Source: a virus. Taken from it: a stretch of DNA of 64,000 bases. Below, in pieces: positions 23,743-31,014 of this stretch. The notes beneath the pieces were generated by a model. That model was not told where the DNA came from. It made no database searches and worked only from the letters and a program-made list of their open reading frames with translations. Within the stretch, counting starts at the first letter, position 1; every line of letters starts with the position of its first letter. A program made the position numbers and the translations under genes. Location: positions 1 to 64,000 of the IMG/VR virus record IMGVR_UViG_3300047476_002143. One strand, 5' to 3'.

Positions 23743-23812
23743 CAAAAAAATTTAAGAAGAAATTTGTTCTTCATAAGAAAAATGATTATGTTTTTCTTAA
23801 AATAAATTTTTT

Positions 23813-24226
23813 ATGAAAAAGGTAATCGTTCTTCTCATCTCATCAGTTCTTCTCTTTTCTTGTACTAAAGAAAACAAAACAATCCAATCCAAAAAAAGTA
23901 ATGTCCTATTGAACGACTCTTTAATTTCTTCGAAAAATAAACAAACCATAAATGGTACAACTTTGGTTGCAGAATTTAATCCAAAAACAGGTCAGATTTT
24001 AATCGTTGAAGAAAAAAATACATCTCTCGACCTGATGGTTAGGTACCAATCGTATAAGGGAAATAATTTAGTACTGAATAGTAATATTAATTATGGTAAT
24101 TATATTTCTCCTTTTGTAGTACTTGGGTACCCATCTATTCCTAGAGGAATGAAATATATGGTCAAAATCCAAGTCAAAACTATTTCAGGTGATTTTCAGT
24201 TTATTTTTCAGGGAAATAAGAAATAA
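23813..24226 (+). CDS. Small lipoprotein
   Basis: A 137-residue protein with signal sequence and lipobox LLFSC followed by TKENK. The mature part is beta-rich (VRYQSYKGNNLVLNSNINYG) and about 120 residues long. Probably attached to the envelope. No family recognised. A hairpin AAGAAAAA/TTTTTCTT lies in the 70 bases before it. Confidence 0.65.
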   Translation: MKKVIVLLISSVLLFSCTKENKTIQSKKSNVLLNDSLISSKNKQTINGTTLVAEFNPKTGQILIVEEKNTSLDLMVRYQSYKGNNLVLNSNINYGNYISPFVVLGYPSIPRGMKYMVKIQVKTISGDFQFIFQGNKK

Positions 24227-24251
24227 TCCCTTATTTTTGTAAAACAAATTA

Positions 24252-24284
24252 AAACCATGATATTTTATCATGGTTTTTTATTAA
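24252..24284 (+). terminator. Rho-independent terminator
   Basis: Stem AAACCATGATA/TATCATGGTTT with a short AT loop and T run. Confidence 0.85.
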
Positions 24285-24293
24285 ATTACGTAT

Positions 24294-24896
24294 ATGATAG
24301 ACAATTTGGAGTTGATTAAACCATTATTAAATTTTGAAGACCAAGAAGATTTTTATATGTTATACATCTTCAAAAGAAAAAAAGACCAACCTGAAGATGA
24401 AAGGGATAATCACCAATCGGTTAGGACAATTAAGAGTTATTGCGTTAGCAATCTTGAATACCTTGATAAAAGATACGATGAGATTAAACAATTGTGTGAA
24501 ATTTTCAAAGCCAGAGCGTATATTCATGTTCAAAAACAAAACCACCGAGATGTTTCTTTGAGTATGATGGTGGAATTGGCCCAAAAAATACAATTTGGTG
24601 TTCATTACCAACAATATCTTTTTGATTCAGTCGTGGGTCAGTTGAAAACTCATGAAAAAAGATGGATTGTGGATTTGGATACTACTGATGAGAATGAAGT
24701 TGTAAGAATGACTAAGGTTATAAATGTCACAAGACCTGAAGGTGATAAAATTGAGGCGATTATCCCAACGAAGAATGGTTATCATTTTATTACAAAGAGA
24801 TTTGATGTTGAGATGTTTAGAAATGTTTATCCACATATTGATATACAAAAGAAAAATCCAACTTTGTTATATCTACCAAAATCCTTATCTTTGTAA
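24294..24896 (+). CDS. Conserved phage protein with primase-like (AEP) pattern
   Basis: A 200-residue protein recognised as a widespread uncharacterised phage family: NLELIKPLLNFEDQEDFYMLYIFKRKKD, WIVDLDTTDENEV and AIIPTKNGYHFITKRFD...PHIDIQKKNPTLLY. WIVDLDT with a D-x-D pair and the later GYHFIT and hydrophobic-D segments resemble the small-subunit (AEP/PrimPol) primase fold, so a nucleotidyl-transfer role is possible. That reading is tentative. Confidence 0.7.
   Translation: MIDNLELIKPLLNFEDQEDFYMLYIFKRKKDQPEDERDNHQSVRTIKSYCVSNLEYLDKRYDEIKQLCEIFKARAYIHVQKQNHRDVSLSMMVELAQKIQFGVHYQQYLFDSVVGQLKTHEKRWIVDLDTTDENEVVRMTKVINVTRPEGDKIEAIIPTKNGYHFITKRFDVEMFRNVYPHIDIQKKNPTLLYLPKSLSL
24886..24893 (+). 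promoter_or_regulatory. Host-type TAnnTTTG promoter box
   Basis: TATCTTTG inside the last codons of the preceding gene, four bases before the ATG at 24898. Confidence 0.55.
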
Positions 24897-24897
24897 T

Positions 24898-25071
24898 ATG
24901 AAGGTGATGATTAAGAAAGATAGTACTGACATATGTCCATACCTTTACGAAGGTTCAGTACTACAAAACGTCAGAGAAACTAAGAAAAATTATATTGGTA
25001 TTTTTTCTTCGTTTGCTGGTTCTTATGAAGTCAAAGTTCCAAAAACAAGAGCAAAAAAACTTGAAAAATGA
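24898..25071 (+). CDS. Small phage protein, unknown function
   Basis: A 57-residue basic protein (MKVMIKKDSTDICPYLYEGS, ending in PKTRAKKLEK). Its ATG follows a TATCTTTG box and its stop overlaps the next start as ATGA. No domain recognised. Confidence 0.55.
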   Translation: MKVMIKKDSTDICPYLYEGSVLQNVRETKKNYIGIFSSFAGSYEVKVPKTRAKKLEK

Positions 25072-25301
25072 AAGCAATACTTGAATTCAATTTACCCGAT
25101 GACCAACAAGACTTTCAACTCGCATCGAATGCTATGAAATTTTGGTCTGTTTTGTACGAATTGGACCAAGACCTCAGAACAAAAACTAAATATGCATCTG
25201 ACGACTTACCACAAGACAAATATGATGCATATGAGGAAGTTAGAGATATGTTGCATGAACTTATGAGAAATGAAAATATAAGTCTGGATATGGTCTCATA
25301 G
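25068..25301 (+). CDS. Conserved small phage protein
   Basis: A 77-residue protein beginning MKAILEFNLPDDQQDF and containing SNAMKFWSVLYELDQDLRTKTKY. This pattern is common in phages of many hosts but uncharacterised. It is translationally coupled to the preceding gene. Confidence 0.75.
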   Translation: MKAILEFNLPDDQQDFQLASNAMKFWSVLYELDQDLRTKTKYASDDLPQDKYDAYEEVRDMLHELMRNENISLDMVS

Positions 25302-25309
25302 GTTTATAT

Positions 25310-25383
25310 GGTGGACGTAGCTCAGTTGGTAGAGCACTAGTTTGTGGCACTAGTTGTCGTGGGTTCGACTCCCATCGTTCACA
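25310..25383 (+). tRNA. tRNA-His (GTG)
   Basis: Acceptor GTGGACG/CGTTCAC with an extra 5' G (position -1) as expected for histidine. Anticodon stem CTAGT/ACTAG with loop TTGTGGC, T-arm GTGGG-TTCGACT-CCCAT. Confidence 0.92.
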
Positions 25384-25390
25384 CAATAAT

Positions 25391-25464
25391 GGTCAGATAC
25401 CCAAGTGGCTTAAGGGGAGGCTCTGCAAAAGCTTTATACGTCGGTTCGAATCCGACTCTGACCT
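25391..25464 (+). tRNA. tRNA-Cys (GCA)
   Basis: Acceptor GGTCAGA/TCTGACC, anticodon stem AGGCT/AGCTT with loop CTGCAAA, T-arm GTCGG-TTCGAAT-CCGAC, discriminator U. Confidence 0.92.
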
Positions 25465-25478
25465 CAAAAAAATTTATC

Positions 25479-25748
25479 ATGGAAGTATCGATGGATGGAT
25501 TGAGAAAACGTTTGATTGGTGACTATAACTCACTTACAAAAAAGTTGAATAGGAATATCAAAGACAAATCTCATGACCCTCAAATTATAATCGACCCTGA
25601 TTATATTAGTAGGGAAATGGATGGTATCAGAAGTGCAATCATCACTTTGGCTTTCAGTTATATTGATGGCGTTGAAGGATTCGGAGTATTACCTGAGGAT
25701 TTAGAGTTTGAAGTTTTTAATCCCGAAGATGATGAAGATGAAGAATAA
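25479..25748 (+). CDS. Conserved small phage protein
   Basis: An 89-residue protein beginning MEVSMDGLRKRLIGDYNSLTKKLN, a pattern I recognise from uncharacterised proteins of many phages. It has an acidic tail (FNPEDDEDEE). The next gene overlaps its end in another frame. Confidence 0.72.
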   Translation: MEVSMDGLRKRLIGDYNSLTKKLNRNIKDKSHDPQIIIDPDYISREMDGIRSAIITLAFSYIDGVEGFGVLPEDLEFEVFNPEDDEDEE

Positions 25749-26043
25749 GTTGTATATTTGCAATGATAGTTTTGGTAGTAGAATAAACGCTGGTGATATT
25801 GTGGAATTGTGTATGGAGTGGGAAATGTCATCAACATGGACATCAAAAGTATATTGGAATGTGTTAGATGGTGCATTTGTAGATGCTCACCCAGGGCGTG
25901 TGAAGTTGGGTTTGGCATTTCACAGAAACTTGAGAGAGTTTATAGATAGAGAACCAATGAAAATTGAGAATGAGGATGGTGAGATTGAAGTTCTTAAAAC
26001 ATATTGTAAGAAAGTTAAAAATAAAAAAATACGTGTGTGGTGA
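25738..26043 (+). CDS. Phage protein whose 3' end overlaps tRNA-Trp
   Basis: About 101 residues from the ATG at 25738 (MKNKLYICNDSFGSRINAGD). Earlier in-frame ATGs are possible. It contains VELCMEWEMSSTWTSKVYWNVLDGAFVDAHPG. No family recognised. The last codons and TGA stop (26031-26043) are also the first thirteen bases of tRNA-Trp. Confidence 0.65.
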   Translation: MKNKLYICNDSFGSRINAGDIVELCMEWEMSSTWTSKVYWNVLDGAFVDAHPGRVKLGLAFHRNLREFIDREPMKIENEDGEIEVLKTYCKKVKNKKIRVW

Positions 26044-26101
26044 AACGGTATCATGAATCTCTCCAAAAGATTTGTTTCTCGTTCGAATCGAGACACACGT
26101 G
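26031..26101 (+). tRNA. tRNA-Trp (CCA)
   Basis: Acceptor ACGTGTG/CACACGT, D-stem GTGA/TCAT, anticodon stem AATCT/AGATT with loop CTCCAAA, T-arm TCTCG-TTCGAAT-CGAGA, discriminator G. Confidence 0.92.
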
Positions 26102-26102
26102 C

Positions 26103-26316
26103 ACATACATCACAATCAGTCAAGCCACATTTAGCTGTCAGTGTATGTAAGATGAGAGAAGGAGGTGGCTGGGACATTCTCTCATAAAATTTATAGGTTG
26201 ATTGGGGAAGGGACTATATTAAAACCTGGTGATGGGTGGGTTTATAGTTCGGAGTTGGAATCATCATAGTAATGCCAATCGTAAAAGGAGTTGTCCACGC
26301 GACCATCTTCTCCTTT
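26103..26316 (+). ncRNA. Structured RNA region H (four hairpins, possible kissing loops)
   Basis: About 215 bases without a gene. Hairpins: ACATACA/TGTATGT (26103-26148), ATGAGAGAA/TTCTCTCAT (26152-26185), ACTAT/ATAGT with AAACC/GGTTT (about 26213-26248) and AAAGGAG/CTCCTTT (26284-26316). The loops of the first two contain AGCCAC (26123-26128) and GTGGCT (26165-26170), which are complementary. Confidence 0.5.
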
Positions 26317-26318
26317 CC

Positions 26319-26326
26319 TATATTTG
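26319..26326 (+). promoter_or_regulatory. Host-type TAnnTTTG box abutting tRNA-Tyr
   Basis: TATATTTG whose last G is the first base of tRNA-Tyr. As a promoter it would start inside the tRNA, so it may be fortuitous. Confidence 0.25.
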
Positions 26327-26407
26327 GGAGTATCGCCTAGCGGCAATGGCAGAAGACTGTAAATCTTCCCTCTTTTGAGTTCGTTGGTTCGAGTCCAGCT
26401 ACTCCCA
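26326..26407 (+). tRNA. tRNA-Tyr (GTA)
   Basis: Acceptor GGGAGTA/TACTCCC, anticodon stem GAAGA/TCTTC with loop CTGTAAA, a long variable arm and T-arm GTTGG-TTCGAGT-CCAGC. Confidence 0.93.
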
Positions 26408-26422
26408 CAACTATTTATTTTT

Positions 26423-26539
26423 ATGAGAAAAAAATTTAACAAATTCAAAGTCAAAATTGTTGAATGTTATCGATTCTTACAATTTATCGAAAGTAAAAGA
26501 CTCGAACTCATGGAAAGAGCAACGTGGGGAAAATTCTGA
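26423..26539 (+). CDS. Micro-gene, 38 residues
   Basis: A basic 38-residue peptide (MRKKFNKFKVKIVECYRFLQ, then FIESKRLELMERATWGKF). TATTTAT (26412-26418) ends four bases before the ATG, the same spacing as at much larger genes. Six bases after its stop the lipoprotein gene begins. Function unknown; likely a helical, membrane- or nucleic-acid-binding peptide. Confidence 0.55.
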   Translation: MRKKFNKFKVKIVECYRFLQFIESKRLELMERATWGKF

Positions 26540-26545
26540 AATATT

Positions 26546-26764
26546 ATGAGAAAAAAACAGAACCTATTTAAATTACTACTATTTTTTTCTTTGTACAATT
26601 TGTTATCTTGTAATATAACTAATACCAAATTTTTAGGTTCTAGTAATCTATTTAGAGAAATTACTTTCGATGGATGCGAATACTATCAAATCGAATATGG
26701 TATTGGTGAAGACAGTGTATTTAGATTAATACATAAAGAAAATTGTAAAAATCATAGTAGATGA
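26546..26764 (+). CDS. Small lipoprotein
   Basis: A 72-residue protein with MRKK, a hydrophobic core and lipobox YNLLSC, then NITN. The short mature part has two Cys residues that could form a disulphide (FDGCEYYQIEYG and HKENCKNH). It is transcribed after the 38-residue micro-gene. Confidence 0.65.
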   Translation: MRKKQNLFKLLLFFSLYNLLSCNITNTKFLGSSNLFREITFDGCEYYQIEYGIGEDSVFRLIHKENCKNHSR

Positions 26765-26798
26765 ATGAAATCCGGCAATACAAATAAGTTCATAATAT

Positions 26799-26870
26799 GA
26801 CCTTGTAGTATAACGGATAGTATGTCTCACTTCGAATGAGCGGGTTTAGGTTCGACTCCTAATGAGGTCA
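26799..26870 (+). tRNA. tRNA-Arg (TCG)
   Basis: Acceptor GACCTTG/TGAGGTC, anticodon stem TCTCA/TGAGC with loop CTTCGAA, T-arm TTAGG-TTCGACT-CCTAA. The CCA end is encoded (26871-26873), unlike most tRNAs here. Confidence 0.9.
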
Positions 26871-26943
26871 CCAAAGTTTTTTCAAATCAAAATATGATAT
26901 TTGACTCAGAATTTTTTTTAGTTTATAATTATAAATGTAATTA

Positions 26944-27014
26944 GGGTGGTTCGTTTAGCGGTAAGACAATTGACTCCGACTCAGTAAAGGTAGGTTCGAT
27001 TCCTACACCATCCA
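26944..27014 (+). tRNA. tRNA-Arg (CCG)
   Basis: Acceptor GGGTGGT/ACCATCC, anticodon stem ATTGA/TCAGT with loop CTCCGAC, T-arm GTAGG-TTCGATT-CCTAC. Confidence 0.88.
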
Positions 27015-27202
27015 CAGAACTTATTGTTCGTAAAATGAAAACGTTTCTGATACTTCGTATTATGTTTTTGTAATATGACGTATATTCTTCCTTTGATGGG
27101 GGGGATACACTCTCGCTAGAGTCATTGTCGCTATGGTGGTGGCTCAGAATCACGAGTCGGAGTAACCGTATTAGAAATAATTTTATAATTAAAACCAGTT
27201 TT
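27015..27202 (+). ncRNA. Non-coding stretch with small hairpins
   Basis: About 190 bases without a convincing gene after tRNA-Arg. Hairpins GAAC/GTTC and CTCT-CGCT-AGAG and a G7 run are visible, but no closing helix as in elements B-G and no tRNA T-loop. It may be part of the leader of the next gene. Confidence 0.3.
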
Positions 27203-27502
27203 ATGTTATTACAAGTTGTTAAAATGTCAGATGAAGTGACGGTAAGCTCACTTCCACACCCAATTTCGATGTTTTTCTTAGGTATTTTTGCTATCACCAT
27301 CATTTTCATGTGGCTCGAAGTTAATCGTTCATCTAAACGTAAGGACAAAATATGTTCTGATGTTGAAGATTTGAAAAAAGAGTACTCTCAATTTAAATCA
27401 GAAATAAATCATAAATTTTCTGAACTCTCAAAGAAAATAGATTCGAGAGTTGATAAGGCTGTCGTCAGTTTAAAGAAACAAAGTAAACTAATCAATGAAT
27501 AA
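27203..27502 (+). CDS. Membrane-anchored coiled-coil protein
   Basis: About 99 residues (or 92 if the ATG at 27224 is used). One transmembrane helix (MFFLGIFAITIIFMWLEV) is followed by a coiled coil (DVEDLKKEYSQFKSEINHKFSEL, then SKKIDSRVDKAVVSL). The plan is the same as the gene at 17186. Function unknown. A bidirectional terminator follows. Confidence 0.6.
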   Translation: MLLQVVKMSDEVTVSSLPHPISMFFLGIFAITIIFMWLEVNRSSKRKDKICSDVEDLKKEYSQFKSEINHKFSELSKKIDSRVDKAVVSLKKQSKLINE

Positions 27503-27528
27503 AAAAACGCAGAGAAATCTGCGTTTTT
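27501..27528. terminator. Bidirectional terminator
   Basis: Perfect 8-bp stem AACGCAGA-GAAA-TCTGCGTT with A run before and T run after. It lies between converging genes. Confidence 0.85.
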
Positions 27529-27548
27529 ATCAATTTGTTCTAAAAAGA

Positions 27549-27713
27549 TTATTTCTTTTTTTCAACTATTGACCACACAGTACCGAGAAGTCCTAAAACT
27601 CCACCAAGTACTTCTTGAACCATTGCATCGTCAACTATTCCTTTAACTACAAGGATACCACCAGCGAAAGTGATTACGTGCCTAATAATACCAAAAACTT
27701 GTTCTTTAGTCAT
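27549..27713 (-). CDS. Putative holin (Pam3 gp28-like)
   Basis: A 54-residue protein (MTKEQVFGIIRHVITFAGG, then ILVVKGIVDDAMVQEVLGG and LLGTVWSIVEKKK). Two short hydrophobic glycine-rich segments with RH before the first and WS plus Lys residues at the end match the small Pam3 gp28-type holin family. Holins open the inner membrane for lysis. The M23 endopeptidase gene 0.9 kb away could be the matching lysis enzyme. Confidence 0.6.
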   Translation of the reverse strand: MTKEQVFGIIRHVITFAGGILVVKGIVDDAMVQEVLGGVLGLLGTVWSIVEKKK

Positions 27714-27770
27714 AAATTTTCTTTTTTTGTAAGGTTTATTTATAATTATAAATATCAATCAACTTTTTTT

Positions 27771-28151
27771 ATGATAGACAGTTGTGTCAGTTTACTAAAG
27801 GATGTCATCGACTTGGTCGTGAAAAACAAACAAATGCAAAAAGAAACTAAATTCAGGGTTGCAATACTTTTGGAAGAAATATCAAAAATATTAGAGGATA
27901 CCGCAATAAAATTATCAAATAATGAGTATCCACATTTCAATTGTACATTGATGGAAAAAATGTCAGACCATCTTAATTTTTATTTGACAGATTTTATCCC
28001 TGAAAAACAATTAAACGAATTACACGACTCTTTAAAAAAAGCATCTCAAGTCGAAAAACAGTTCGCTGTTAGAGATGAACCATCAACAATTCCATCAATC
28101 TATGAGGCCGCAGCTAATTTCAAATTATTTTCTCTTTTACTTAAAGTTTAG
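27771..28151 (+). CDS. Helical phage protein, unknown function
   Basis: A 126-residue protein from the ATG at 27771 (MIDSCVSLLKDVIDLVVKNK), predicted all-helical (KFRVAILLEEISKILEDTAIKL). No family recognised. A TATTTAT copy lies 27 bases upstream, between this gene and the divergent putative holin. Confidence 0.6.
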   Translation: MIDSCVSLLKDVIDLVVKNKQMQKETKFRVAILLEEISKILEDTAIKLSNNEYPHFNCTLMEKMSDHLNFYLTDFIPEKQLNELHDSLKKASQVEKQFAVRDEPSTIPSIYEAAANFKLFSLLLKV

Positions 28152-28159
28152 TATCTTTG
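28152..28159 (+). promoter_or_regulatory. Host-type TAnnTTTG promoter box before tRNA-Ser
   Basis: TATCTTTG ending six bases before tRNA-Ser. Confidence 0.6.
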
Positions 28160-28165
28160 TATTAT

Positions 28166-28250
28166 GGAGGGTTGCCTGAGTGGTTAAAGGAGCGGTTTGC
28201 TAAACCGTGGTCGGGTAACTGACCCGTTGGTTCGAATCCAACACTCTCCG
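28166..28250 (+). tRNA. tRNA-Ser (GCT)
   Basis: Acceptor GGAGGGT/ACTCTCC, anticodon stem GCGGT/ACCGT with loop TTGCTAA, long variable arm (TCGGGTAACTGACCCG region) and T-arm GTTGG-TTCGAAT-CCAAC. Confidence 0.93.
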
Positions 28251-28345
28251 CAAAAAAATCATTCTAACATTTGATTTAATAGGTAATAATGACTATATTT
28301 ATATTCTACTAACAAAAAAAAAGTATAAACAAACAAAAAACAATT

Positions 28346-28549
28346 ATGAAAAAAGTATTAGCAATTCTTTCAATCGCAGCATTGGCATCTTGTAATGGTA
28401 ATGGAGCAACTAACATTTCTGATTCAACTAACGTTGACTCTGTTGTAGTAGTTGACACTGTTGTCGTACCTGATACTGTACTCGAGGCCGAACCAATTTT
28501 GGATACCGTATCTTTGGGTTCAAAATCTGAAAGAGAAAATCTGAAATAG
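28346..28549 (+). CDS. Small low-complexity lipoprotein
   Basis: A 67-residue protein with signal MKKVLAILSIAALASC, then a Val/Asp/Thr-rich repeat-like tail (DSVVVVDTVVVPDTVLE). The tail has little globular character and may span or coat the periplasmic side. TATTTAT lies 43 bases upstream. A terminator follows. Confidence 0.6.
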   Translation: MKKVLAILSIAALASCNGNGATNISDSTNVDSVVVVDTVVVPDTVLEAEPILDTVSLGSKSERENLK

Positions 28550-28573
28550 TTATTCAGGAATTAAGAAAAAATT

Positions 28574-28600
28574 AAACCCACCTAAATGGTGGGTTTTTTT
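28574..28600. terminator. Terminator between converging genes
   Basis: Stem AAACCCACC/GGTGGGTTT with a five-base loop and T run; also usable by the M23 gene on the minus strand. Confidence 0.85.
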
Positions 28601-29945
28601 ATCCAGGTAACATAAATTTAACAACATCTCCGATGTATTCTCCTATTTTACTTCCGGACGGATTATATCTCCCTGAACCTCCAGTATTCGTATCTGTTGT
28701 TGCAGATTTAACACCTGAAAGGACTGAAGATAATAGTGAGTAAAGTGCAACTCCGCCAGCGGCTATTGCTGCCATAATCGCACCTATACTTAATTTATTT
28801 AATATTTTTTTCTTTTCTTCCTCAGTCATATTACTCAAGTCAAGTTTTTTCTTAACATCATCTAGAATCTTTTCTGCCCTTTGACGCATTTTAGATTCTG
28901 TATCATTTGTATTCCCGTCATCACCTTCTCTTTCATCTGGTGTTGGTTCGGTATATGATGGAGGAGGAACTGCGGAAACAACTTGACCGCCTAAATAATT
29001 TTCTGGGTCTGCCAACTTATTGTTTTTATATAATGTGTAATGTAGATGGGGTCCATCTGTTCGTCCCGGCATTGGGTCATTAGGTCCTCCACCCGTAAGA
29101 CCTATCACATCACCTTGTTTGACGGTTTGTCCTGGTGAAACAAGGAATTTTTTTACATGACAAAATCCTGTTCTAAAATTACCGGCATGACTTATTCTTA
29201 TCCTTCCGCCACAAGGCCAAAAGTCGTCAGTCGTCAAAACAACTCCTGATAAAGGAGCAATTATTTCAGTACCAGAGTTTGCACGTAAGTCAATTCCTAT
29301 GTGTTGTTTTCCCCTTCTTCTTCCCATTTTCGAAGTAACTTCTAAATCACCCCTCAAAGGTGGTCCAAAACTTTGAGTTTCTTCTTGCCCTCCTCTTTGT
29401 TCTTTAAGTCCTTCACTTGGTGACACCATTTGATTTGCTAAATAATCGCCGGTAATACTACCTGATGGATTATATCTTCCTGAATATTTGGTATTCAATT
29501 CACCTTTACCTGAAATAATATTTTGAATAGGAGTCTTTTTGGAACAAACATATACATAAGACCCTCTAGCAACACTACCTAACTTGTCACCAATATCTAC
29601 AGATTGATTTTTAACAACAGATATTGAACTTAAATTGCCAACATACACTTGATTCTTATCACTTGTTTCTAAATAAAGATAGTTGTTACCTGTATTGGAT
29701 AATTTGCCGGTTGCAATCACTTTAGCTTTGATAGGTGAACTAACATCCCCCCCGTTTTTTAGTATGTATTTGATTCCTTTAGTCCAACCACTCGGTGGTG
29801 CAACACCCGAGTCTGAACTATCAACCACAACATCTTCGTCACCAAATATACTTGTAACTTTTGTTTTTTCTTGTTCTCTGATAATTTGTTTATTAGAGAG
29901 AATTGAGTCATATATTTTATATATTTCAGATATTTCTTTACTCAT
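28599..29945 (-). CDS. M23 zinc endopeptidase, probable virion or lysis enzyme
   Basis: A 448-residue protein. The central domain (about residues 210-320) is a LytM/M23 peptidase: GKQHIGIDLRA (HxxxD zinc ligands), WPCGGRIRISHAG and DGPHLHYTLY (HxH). It cuts peptidoglycan cross-bridges. An SGRYNPSGS motif occurs twice, about residues 155 and 430. A hydrophobic segment near the C-terminus (IGAIMAAIAAGGVALYSLL) could cross a membrane. The N-terminus carries an IIREQ signature, and TATTTAT ends five bases before the ATG. Confidence 0.88.
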   Translation of the reverse strand: MSKEISEIYKIYDSILSNKQIIREQEKTKVTSIFGDEDVVVDSSDSGVAPPSGWTKGIKYILKNGGDVSSPIKAKVIATGKLSNTGNNYLYLETSDKNQVYVGNLSSISVVKNQSVDIGDKLGSVARGSYVYVCSKKTPIQNIISGKGELNTKYSGRYNPSGSITGDYLANQMVSPSEGLKEQRGGQEETQSFGPPLRGDLEVTSKMGRRRGKQHIGIDLRANSGTEIIAPLSGVVLTTDDFWPCGGRIRISHAGNFRTGFCHVKKFLVSPGQTVKQGDVIGLTGGGPNDPMPGRTDGPHLHYTLYKNNKLADPENYLGGQVVSAVPPPSYTEPTPDEREGDDGNTNDTESKMRQRAEKILDDVKKKLDLSNMTEEEKKKILNKLSIGAIMAAIAAGGVALYSLLSSVLSGVKSATTDTNTGGSGRYNPSGSKIGEYIGDVVKFMLPG

Positions 29946-29950
29946 ACTTG

Positions 29951-29957
29951 ATAAATA
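29951..29957 (-). promoter_or_regulatory. TATTTAT phage promoter motif
   Basis: Minus-strand TATTTAT five bases before the M23 peptidase start at 29945. Confidence 0.55.
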
Positions 29958-29981
29958 CCTTACTCTAACTAAAAATTGATT

Positions 29982-30506
29982 CTATTCTTCGGAAAGAAAA
30001 TATACGATTCCTTTAGACCAATAATCTCCAAAGTCTAATTCCGAATTTTTGTATTTGATTGATGTAACCAGTTCCATACCCTCTATGTCAGAAAAATGCA
30101 ATTCTAACTTATTAATATCAAAAGATGTATCTTCCACTATTGTGTAAAAAAAAGTTCCTTTGATGTGGTCATTTACGTACAACTTATTTTTTTGGTAAAC
30201 TTCCTTGTATGACGTTGATTCAGATATTAATTCATTGAAAGTAAGATTTTCAACTTCATCTGAAAATACGACTTCTTCTGCTTCATTAAATACTGTAATC
30301 ATAGAATGCTCAGGGTATGCACCAATATAAACCTCATCACTACCAACTAAGGAAAAGTTATCATCTATTTCCAAAATGTCAGAAATATCCTCAAATATGC
30401 AACTTCCTAAATCCAAATGTTCGAGTTTCTCTTTTTGTTCTTCCGTGATATTATGGACATTGATTTCAGCACCTCTACCATGAAGCGAAATTGTGAACTT
30501 TGGCAT
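29982..30506 (-). CDS. Phage protein, unknown function
   Basis: A 174-residue acidic, beta-rich protein beginning MPKFTISLHGRGAEINVHNI and containing YIGAYPEHSMITVFNEAEEVVFSD. No family recognised. It lies downstream of the Thr tRNA and two structured RNA elements on the same strand. Confidence 0.55.
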   Translation of the reverse strand: MPKFTISLHGRGAEINVHNITEEQKEKLEHLDLGSCIFEDISDILEIDDNFSLVGSDEVYIGAYPEHSMITVFNEAEEVVFSDEVENLTFNELISESTSYKEVYQKNKLYVNDHIKGTFFYTIVEDTSFDINKLELHFSDIEGMELVTSIKYKNSELDFGDYWSKGIVYFLSEE

Positions 30507-30538
30507 ATATTATGATTTAAATGAAAAATAATAAAAAA

Positions 30539-30618
30539 AGTGGTCAGGGACAAGTGGGAATAACCCTTGGAGTCGACTTCCTTTCACTGCTGCAGACAGT
30601 TACACTTGTATGACCACT
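30539..30618 (-). ncRNA. Structured RNA element E
   Basis: 80 bases closed by AGTGGTCA/TGACCACT and a second helix ACAAGTG/CACTTGT, enclosing three small hairpins (CTG/CAG, GGA/TCC, GGG/CCC). On the minus strand it is followed by a run of seven T, so it may double as the terminator of the tRNA-Thr transcript. Confidence 0.5.
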
Positions 30619-30621
30619 ACA

Positions 30622-30728
30622 CGTTAGAAACAGATAATATCACCATGTTCCCAGTCTTCTTGGGATTCTTGTGGTTTCGGGTCAAGTTCTACCTTGGTGT
30701 ACAAAATCACTGACATATCAAACTAACG
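30622..30728 (-). ncRNA. Structured RNA element F
   Basis: 107 bases closed by CGTTAG/CTAACG, with CACCA/TGGTG and CCCA/TGGG helices inside. It lies between tRNA-Thr and element E, three bases from the latter. No open frame. Confidence 0.45.
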
Positions 30729-30737
30729 GATTTTATG

Positions 30738-30810
30738 AGCCTCCTGCCGGAATCGAACCAGCGACAAATTGATTACAAATCAATTGCTCTACCTGCTGAG
30801 CTAAGGAGGC
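30738..30810 (-). tRNA. tRNA-Thr (TGT)
   Basis: Acceptor GCCTCCT/AGGAGGC, anticodon stem TTGAT/ATCAA with loop TTGTAAT region reading TGT, T-arm GCTGG-TTCGATT-CCGGC. Confidence 0.92.
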
Positions 30811-30816
30811 TTTTTA

Positions 30817-31014
30817 TTAAGTATCTTGAAAATTTAATTTATTCATTTCCTCGATACTTGTAAGACCATTTTTCCAATCTTTCCACTTATCGAAATCTTG
30901 CAGGTCTTGTAATGTTTTTTCGTGAACTAAAACGAAACCCTCAGGTACAACTCCTACAAATCTACGAACATTTCCCTCCCTTTCCAATACTTTTTCAATA
31001 TTTATTTTTTCCAT
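30817..31014 (-). CDS. Small phage protein, unknown function
   Basis: A 65-residue protein (MEKINIEKVLEREGNVRRFV, ending NKLNFQDT) with a middle strand-helix pattern (VVPEGFVLVHEKTLQDLQDF). No family recognised. A TATCTTTG box lies about 85 bases upstream. tRNA-Thr follows six bases after the stop and is probably on the same transcript. Confidence 0.55.
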   Translation of the reverse strand: MEKINIEKVLEREGNVRRFVGVVPEGFVLVHEKTLQDLQDFDKWKDWKNGLTSIEEMNKLNFQDT

